From positions 1 to 35,521 of the forward strand of contig JADGHP010000005.1 of assembly GCA_019683855.1 (NCBI GenBank): DNA of 35,521 bases. Reading direction: 5' to 3'. Positions 32,212 through 35,521 of the stretch are shown in pieces. Source of the DNA: Thermoleophilia bacterium (GTDB lineage Bacteria; Actinomycetota; Thermoleophilia; Gaiellales; Gaiellaceae). A program made the translations under genes and the position numbers. A model generated the notes under the pieces. It was not told the origin of the DNA. It ran no database searches and saw only the letters and a program-made list of their open reading frames with translations. Numbering within the stretch: position 1 is the first letter of the stretch; each line of letters starts with the position of its first letter.

Positions 32212-33252
32212 CTACCCGATCGTGCGCCCCATCAGGGACGCGAGCGCGCGGATCTCGTCCGCGAAGTCGTGGAAGTCCGTGGTCGGGATCTGCTGGGCGG
32301 CGTCGCAGAGCGCCTCCTCGGGGCGCGGGTGCACCTCGACGATGATCCCATCGGCGCCGGCGGCGACCGCGGCGCGCGCGAGCGGCAGCACGAGGTCGCG
32401 CCGGCCCGCGGGATGCGACGGGTCGACGATCACCGGCAGGTGCGTCTCCTGCTTGAGCACCGGGATCGCGCCGATGTCGAGCGTGAAGCGGGTCGCCGTC
32501 TCGAAGGTCTTGATCCCGCGCTCGCAGAGGATCACCTCGGTGTTGCCCTCCTTGACGATGTACTCCGCGGCCATCAACAGGTCCTCGACGGTGGAGGAGA
32601 GGCCCCGCTTGAGCAGCACCGGCTTCGGAGCGCGGCCGACCTCGGAGAGCAGCGAGAAGTTCGACATGTTGCGCGCGCCGATCTGGATCACGTCGGCGGC
32701 GTCCACCACCGCGTCGACGTGGCGGGGGTCCATCAGCTCGGTGACGAGCGGCAGCCCCGTCTCCGCGCGCGCCTCCTTGAGGATCTCGAGCGCGCGCTCG
32801 CCGAGCCCCTGGAACGCGTACGGCGAGGTGCGCGGCTTGAACGCGCCGCCGCGCAGCATCGTCACGCCCTCGGCGGCGACGGCGCGCGCGGTCTCCAGCG
32901 TCTGCTCGCGCGTCTCGACGGTGCAGGGGCCGGCGATGAAGCCGAAGTAGCCGTCGCCGATGCGGCGGCCGCGCGTCTCGATCACCGTCGGGTCGGGCGA
33001 CAGCTCGCGCGAGACGAGCTTGTAGGGCTTGAGGATCGGCAGCACCTGCTCGACGCCCGCGTACCCCTCGAGCGGCAGCGTCGCGAGCAGCTCGCGCTCG
33101 CCGATGGCGCCGATCACGGTCGCCTCCCGGCCGGGCGTGACGAGAGCGGAGCAGCCGGCCTCGTCGAGGCGGGCGACGACCTCGTCGATCTGCTCCTGGG
33201 TCGCGTGTGCGCCCATCACGATCAGGAGCTCGGGTGCGCCGGTGACGGCCAT
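32212..33252 (-). CDS. aroF: 3-deoxy-7-phosphoheptulonate (DAHP) synthase with N-terminal regulatory domain
   Basis: First, flux-controlling step of aromatic amino acid synthesis. It is 346 residues. The N-terminal 90 residues form a ferredoxin-like domain (LLIVMGAHATQEQIDEVVARL), which in the class I-beta enzymes of this design binds aromatic amino acids for feedback. The TIM barrel has GFIAGPCTVET, LRGGAFKPRTSPYAFQG, LKRG, CERGIKTFE and IVDPSHPAGRRD. ATG 33252 has a TACACT -10 element 8 nt upstream and is divergent from the trpS leader, 35 bp away. Confidence 0.95.
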   Translation of the reverse strand: MAVTGAPELLIVMGAHATQEQIDEVVARLDEAGCSALVTPGREATVIGAIGERELLATLPLEGYAGVEQVLPILKPYKLVSRELSPDPTVIETRGRRIGDGYFGFIAGPCTVETREQTLETARAVAAEGVTMLRGGAFKPRTSPYAFQGLGERALEILKEARAETGLPLVTELMDPRHVDAVVDAADVIQIGARNMSNFSLLSEVGRAPKPVLLKRGLSSTVEDLLMAAEYIVKEGNTEVILCERGIKTFETATRFTLDIGAIPVLKQETHLPVIVDPSHPAGRRDLVLPLARAAVAAGADGIIVEVHPRPEEALCDAAQQIPTTDFHDFADEIRALASLMGRTIG

Positions 33253-33260
33253 GGCGTCTC

Positions 33261-33266
33261 AGTGTA
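33261..33266 (-). promoter_or_regulatory. Putative -10 element of aroF (leaderless type)
   Basis: TACACT on the minus strand, 8 nt before the aroF ATG, back to back with the -10 of the trpS leader (8 bp between them). Confidence 0.45.
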
Positions 33267-33274
33267 GAGGCAGG

Positions 33275-33280
33275 TATCCT
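33275..33280 (+). promoter_or_regulatory. Putative -10 element of the trpS leader transcript
   Basis: TATCCT, 7 nt before the leader-peptide GTG at 33288, so the leader peptide would be read from a leaderless transcript. Confidence 0.55.
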
Positions 33281-33287
33281 CCCGCTC

Positions 33288-33335
33288 GTGACAACCCGCT
33301 TCCGCACCTCGTGGTGGTGGTGCCCCGAGCGGTAG
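33288..33335 (+). CDS. Leader peptide with three consecutive Trp codons
   Basis: A 15-codon ORF from GTG 33288 to TAG 33333-33335 encodes MTTRFRTSWWWCPER. Three adjacent TGG codons (33312-33320) are strikingly placed before a hairpin system and trpS. A TATCCT -10 element lies 7 nt upstream. This is the standard layout of ribosome-mediated attenuation: scarcity of charged Trp-tRNA would stall the ribosome on the Trp run. Function is inferred from sequence only, but the parts fit well. Confidence 0.85.
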   Translation: MTTRFRTSWWWCPER

Positions 33336-33379
33336 CCCGGCGACTCGTCCGTGCCCGCTCCTCGAGACCTCCCGCCGGG
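33336..33379 (+). promoter_or_regulatory. Antiterminator hairpin of the trpS attenuator
   Basis: CCCGGCG (33336-33342), starting right after the leader stop codon, is the exact reverse complement of CGCCGGG (33373-33379), which is the loop and inner stem of the terminator. An inner CTCG/CGAG helix (33344-33347 with 33363-33366) adds support. A ribosome at the stop codon would cover the first strand; one stalled on the Trp codons would leave it free. Confidence 0.75.
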
Positions 33380-33388
33380 AGGTCTTTT
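33365..33388 (+). terminator. Intrinsic terminator of the trpS attenuator
   Basis: AGACCTCCC (33365-33373) and GGGAGGTCT (33377-33385) form a perfect 9-bp stem with loop GCC, followed by T residues to 33388. It shares 33373 and 33377-33379 with the antiterminator, so the two folds exclude each other. It ends 22 bp before the trpS ATG. Confidence 0.85.
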
Positions 33389-33410
33389 CGTCTCGCCAGG
33401 AGCATCCGAC

Positions 33411-34451
33411 ATGACCGACAACCGACCCCGCGTCTTCTCCGGGATCCAGCCCACCGGGCGCAAGACGCTCGGGAACTACAGCGGCGGCTTCCGCCAGTAC
33501 GTACAGACGCAGGAGCAGGGCGACGCGTTCTTCTGCATCGTCGACCTGCACTCGATCACGGTCGACTACGACCCGACCGAGCTGCACGAGTCGACGCTCG
33601 ACCTCGCCGCGCTGCTCTTCGCCTCCGGCCTCGACGCGGAGCGCTCGACCGTCTTCTGCCAGAGCCACGTGACCGCGCACGCGGAGGCGGCGTGGCTGCT
33701 GTCGGCGGTGACGAGCTACGGCCAGCTCGGCCGGATGACCCAGTTCAAGGACAAGTCGGCCGGGCGCGAGTTCGTCTCCGCCGGTCTTTTCACCTACCCG
33801 GTGCTGATGGCGGGCGACATCCTCCTCTACCAGACCGACCTCGTCCCGATCGGCGACGACCAGCGGCAGCACCTCGAGCTCGCCCGCGACGTCGCGGAGC
33901 GGTTCAACCACCGCTTCGGCGAGACCTTCCGCATCCCCGAGGGCGTCTTCCCCGAGATCGGCGGCCGGATCATGGACCTGCAGGAGCCGACGAAGAAGAT
34001 GTCGACGACCCTCTCGAGCGAGCAGGGCGCGGTCTACATGACCGACCCGCCCGACGCGATCCGCAAGAAGTTCAAGTCCGCGGTGACCGACTCCGAGCGG
34101 GAGATCCGCTACGACCCGGACGGCAAGCCGGGGATCTCGAACCTGCTCGAGATCATGAGCGTCGCCACCGGCGAGCCGATCGCCGAGCTCGAGCGCCGCT
34201 TCGCCGGTGCGGGCTACGGCGAGTTCAAGGAGGCGGTCGGCGAGGCGGTCGTCGAGCTGCTCGCGCCGATCCGCGAGCGCTTCGAGGCGCTGCGCTCAGA
34301 CGAGCGGGAGCTGCAGCGACTGCTCGCCGTGGGCGCGGAGAAGGCGCGGCGCGTCGCCGAGCCGACGCTCGAGGCGATGTACGAGCGGATGGGCTTCGTG
34401 CAGGTCGAGGCGGGCCGACTGTTCGGGGCGGCCCGCCCTCGCGGCCTGTAG
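33411..34451 (+). CDS. trpS: Tryptophanyl-tRNA synthetase
   Basis: Charges tRNA-Trp. It is 346 residues. The class Ic signature is IQPTGRKTLGNYSGG (TIGN-type HIGH motif); CIVDLHSITV and IGDDQRQHLELARDVAERFN are conserved. The KMSKS loop reads KMSTT at residues 196-200, followed by SSEQGAVYMTDPP. ATG 33411 has an AGGAG ribosome binding site 9 nt upstream; an in-frame start at 33351 falls inside the attenuator and is rejected. It is regulated by a Trp-rich leader and terminator upstream. It ends 8 bp from the convergent rluB stop. Confidence 0.96.
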   Translation: MTDNRPRVFSGIQPTGRKTLGNYSGGFRQYVQTQEQGDAFFCIVDLHSITVDYDPTELHESTLDLAALLFASGLDAERSTVFCQSHVTAHAEAAWLLSAVTSYGQLGRMTQFKDKSAGREFVSAGLFTYPVLMAGDILLYQTDLVPIGDDQRQHLELARDVAERFNHRFGETFRIPEGVFPEIGGRIMDLQEPTKKMSTTLSSEQGAVYMTDPPDAIRKKFKSAVTDSEREIRYDPDGKPGISNLLEIMSVATGEPIAELERRFAGAGYGEFKEAVGEAVVELLAPIRERFEALRSDERELQRLLAVGAEKARRVAEPTLEAMYERMGFVQVEAGRLFGAARPRGL

Positions 34452-34459
34452 CGCCTCTC

Positions 34460-35182
34460 TCAGGCGGTCGTCCGCCGGTCGCCGCGCGCGGCGGAGCCGA
34501 CGAGCGTGCGCAGGCGCGCCACCTCCTCGGCGCGCAGCGGCCGCCAGGCACCAGGGGGAAGGCCCCCCAGCTCGAGCCCCGCGTAGCCGCTGCGGTGCAG
34601 CCGCAGCACGGGGTGGCCGACGGCGGCGAGCATCCGCTTCACCTGGTGCTTGCGGCCCTCGTGGAGGACGAGCTCGACGCGGCCCGGGCCGAGCCGGCGC
34701 GCGCGGGCGGGCGCGGTGCGCCCGTCGTCGAGCTCGACGCCGTCGCGCAGGCGACGCAGCGCCTTCTCGTCCGGGTCGCCCTCGACCTCCGCCTCGTAGA
34801 CCTTCTCGACGCCGTAGCGGGGGTGCGCGAGGCGGTGCGCCAGTGCGCCGTCGTTCGTGAGCAGGAGCGCGCCCGTCGTGTCCGCGTCCAGGCGGCCGAC
34901 CGGGACGACGCGCGGCTGCGCCGGCACGAGCTGGACGACCGTGGGCCTGCCCTGCGGGTCGCGGACGGTCGTCACGACGCCCGCCGGCTTGTGCAGCAGG
35001 TAGTAGGCGAGCGGCTGCGCCGACACCTCGCGACCGTCGACCTCGACGCGATCGCCCGCCGCGACGAACGTGTTCAGCCGGCCGGGCTCGCCGTTCACGC
35101 GCACGCGGCCGGCCTTGATCAGCTCGTCGGCGCGGCGGCGGGAGGCGACGCCGGCGCGGGCGAGGTAGGCGTTGAGTCGCAC
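34460..35182 (-). CDS. rluB: Pseudouridine synthase, RsuA/RluB family
   Basis: Isomerises a uridine in rRNA. It is 240 residues. An N-terminal S4 RNA-binding domain (LNAYLARAGVASRRRADELIKAGRV) is followed by the synthase domain: YYLLHKPAGVVTT, the catalytic-Asp motif GRLDADTTGALLLTNDG, and LHEGRKHQVKRMLAAVGHPV. GTG 35182 is chosen because a TAGCCT -10 element lies 7 nt upstream and the S4 domain starts there; the frame is open 24 codons further. RluB (23S) versus RsuA (16S) cannot be separated with certainty. Confidence 0.92.
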   Translation of the reverse strand: MRLNAYLARAGVASRRRADELIKAGRVRVNGEPGRLNTFVAAGDRVEVDGREVSAQPLAYYLLHKPAGVVTTVRDPQGRPTVVQLVPAQPRVVPVGRLDADTTGALLLTNDGALAHRLAHPRYGVEKVYEAEVEGDPDEKALRRLRDGVELDDGRTAPARARRLGPGRVELVLHEGRKHQVKRMLAAVGHPVLRLHRSGYAGLELGGLPPGAWRPLRAEEVARLRTLVGSAARGDRRTTA

Positions 35183-35189
35183 GGCGCGG

Positions 35190-35195
35190 AGGCTA
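35190..35195 (-). promoter_or_regulatory. Putative -10 element of rluB (leaderless type)
   Basis: TAGCCT on the minus strand, 7 nt before the rluB GTG. Confidence 0.45.
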
Positions 35196-35245
35196 CTTCT
35201 GCGGACGGGTTCCGGCGGGCGCGGCGTCCATGTAAGGATTGCCAC

Positions 35246-35521
35246 GTGCCGCACTACGTGTCGTTGATCCGCTGGACGTCGCAGGGGCGGATGGGCCTGC
35301 CCGCGTGGCGCGACCGGGTCGAGGACGGGGAGCGGATGATCGAGGAGGCGGGCGGGAAGCTCGTCGGGGTCTGGGTGACGCTCGGCCGCTACGACGTCGT
35401 CGAGATCTTCGAGGCCCCGAACGACGACGTCGCCCTCGAGATCGTGACGCGGCTGCAGGCGATCGGCGGCGAGCAGACCGAGACGCTCCGCGCCTTCACG
35501 CGCGAGGAGGCCGAGGAGATC
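35246..35521 (+). CDS. GYD-domain protein (3' end outside window)
   Basis: 92 residues visible from GTG 35246 to the window edge without a stop. The sequence (VPHYVSLIRWTSQGRMGL, then GGKLVGVWVTLGRYDVVEIFEAP and ALEIVTRLQAIGG) matches the small GYD family: a ferredoxin-like fold with the GxYD motif as LGRYDVV. The family is about 95-105 residues, so little is missing. No function is established for it. It is divergent from rluB with a 63-bp gap. A -10-like AAGGAT lies 6 nt before the start. Confidence 0.85.
   Translation, partial: MPHYVSLIRWTSQGRMGLPAWRDRVEDGERMIEEAGGKLVGVWVTLGRYDVVEIFEAPNDDVALEIVTRLQAIGGEQTETLRAFTREEAEEI

Noticed and set aside
29578-33267. 1229-codon plus-strand open frame
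   Set aside because: It is antisense to plsC, cmk, aroA and aroF, all unmistakable; no recognisable protein motif.
33351-33410. Upstream in-frame start for trpS
   Set aside because: The extra 20 residues would be encoded by the attenuator hairpin, and ATG 33411 has a clear ribosome binding site.
1-35521. tRNA, rRNA, CRISPR, insertion sequence or prophage
   Set aside because: No cloverleaf, rRNA segment, regularly spaced repeat, transposase or integrase was found reading both strands.

Overview
The window is a very GC-rich (about three quarters G+C by eye), densely packed chromosomal segment of core housekeeping genes. Gene content and order (rpmB, Asp23-like, FakA-like, DegV, recG, rsmD, coaD, DivIVA-like coiled coil, yceD, rpmF, plsX, acpP, rnc, smc) point to a Gram-positive, actinobacterial chromosome. 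A deep-branching class such as Thermoleophilia is my best guess, but that is inference from style, not a search. I see no rRNA, tRNA, CRISPR array, insertion sequence or prophage.

Nearly all genes lie on the minus strand, so transcription runs from high to low coordinates. From the right: an incomplete GYD-domain gene (+) and rluB (-); trpS (+) behind an attenuator-type leader, divergent from aroF; then aroF-aroA-cmk-plsC, der, gpsA, a DUF3352-like lipoprotein gene and metK (aromatic amino acids, nucleotides, phospholipid, ribosome assembly, SAM). Next comes a divergent metal-homeostasis pair (ZIP transporter -, DtxR-family regulator +) around a perfect palindrome. A hairpin-rich 264-bp gap leads to priA, then a small + gene divergent from def. 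The run def-fmt-rsmB-rpe-ribD-ribE-ribBA-ribH-rpmB joins translation initiation with riboflavin synthesis. Then Asp23-like, fakA-like, a stand-alone receiver, degV and recG with a short coupled ORF; a 60-residue zinc-ribbon gene (+); rsmD-coaD; the coiled-coil gene; yceD-rpmF-plsX-acpP-rnc; and the N-terminal part of smc, cut by the left edge.

Two expression patterns recur. Seven gene pairs overlap as ATGA or GTGA, implying translational coupling. Eighteen starts have a TANNNT hexamer 6-10 nt upstream of the start codon, the geometry of leaderless transcription. Genes with a clear Shine-Dalgarno (acpP, cmk, trpS, the lipoprotein) mostly lack this.

Most notable: (1) a three-Trp leader peptide with mutually exclusive antiterminator and terminator hairpins before trpS, in a 35-bp divergent promoter region shared with aroF; (2) a 20-bp palindrome between the ZIP and DtxR-family genes; (3) RNase III with Ala in place of a catalytic Asp; (4) RibBA with Gln in place of the metal-ligand His of its DHBP synthase domain; (5) a receiver-domain protein coupled to the FakB-like gene; (6) overlapping divergent -10 elements between def and its neighbour.
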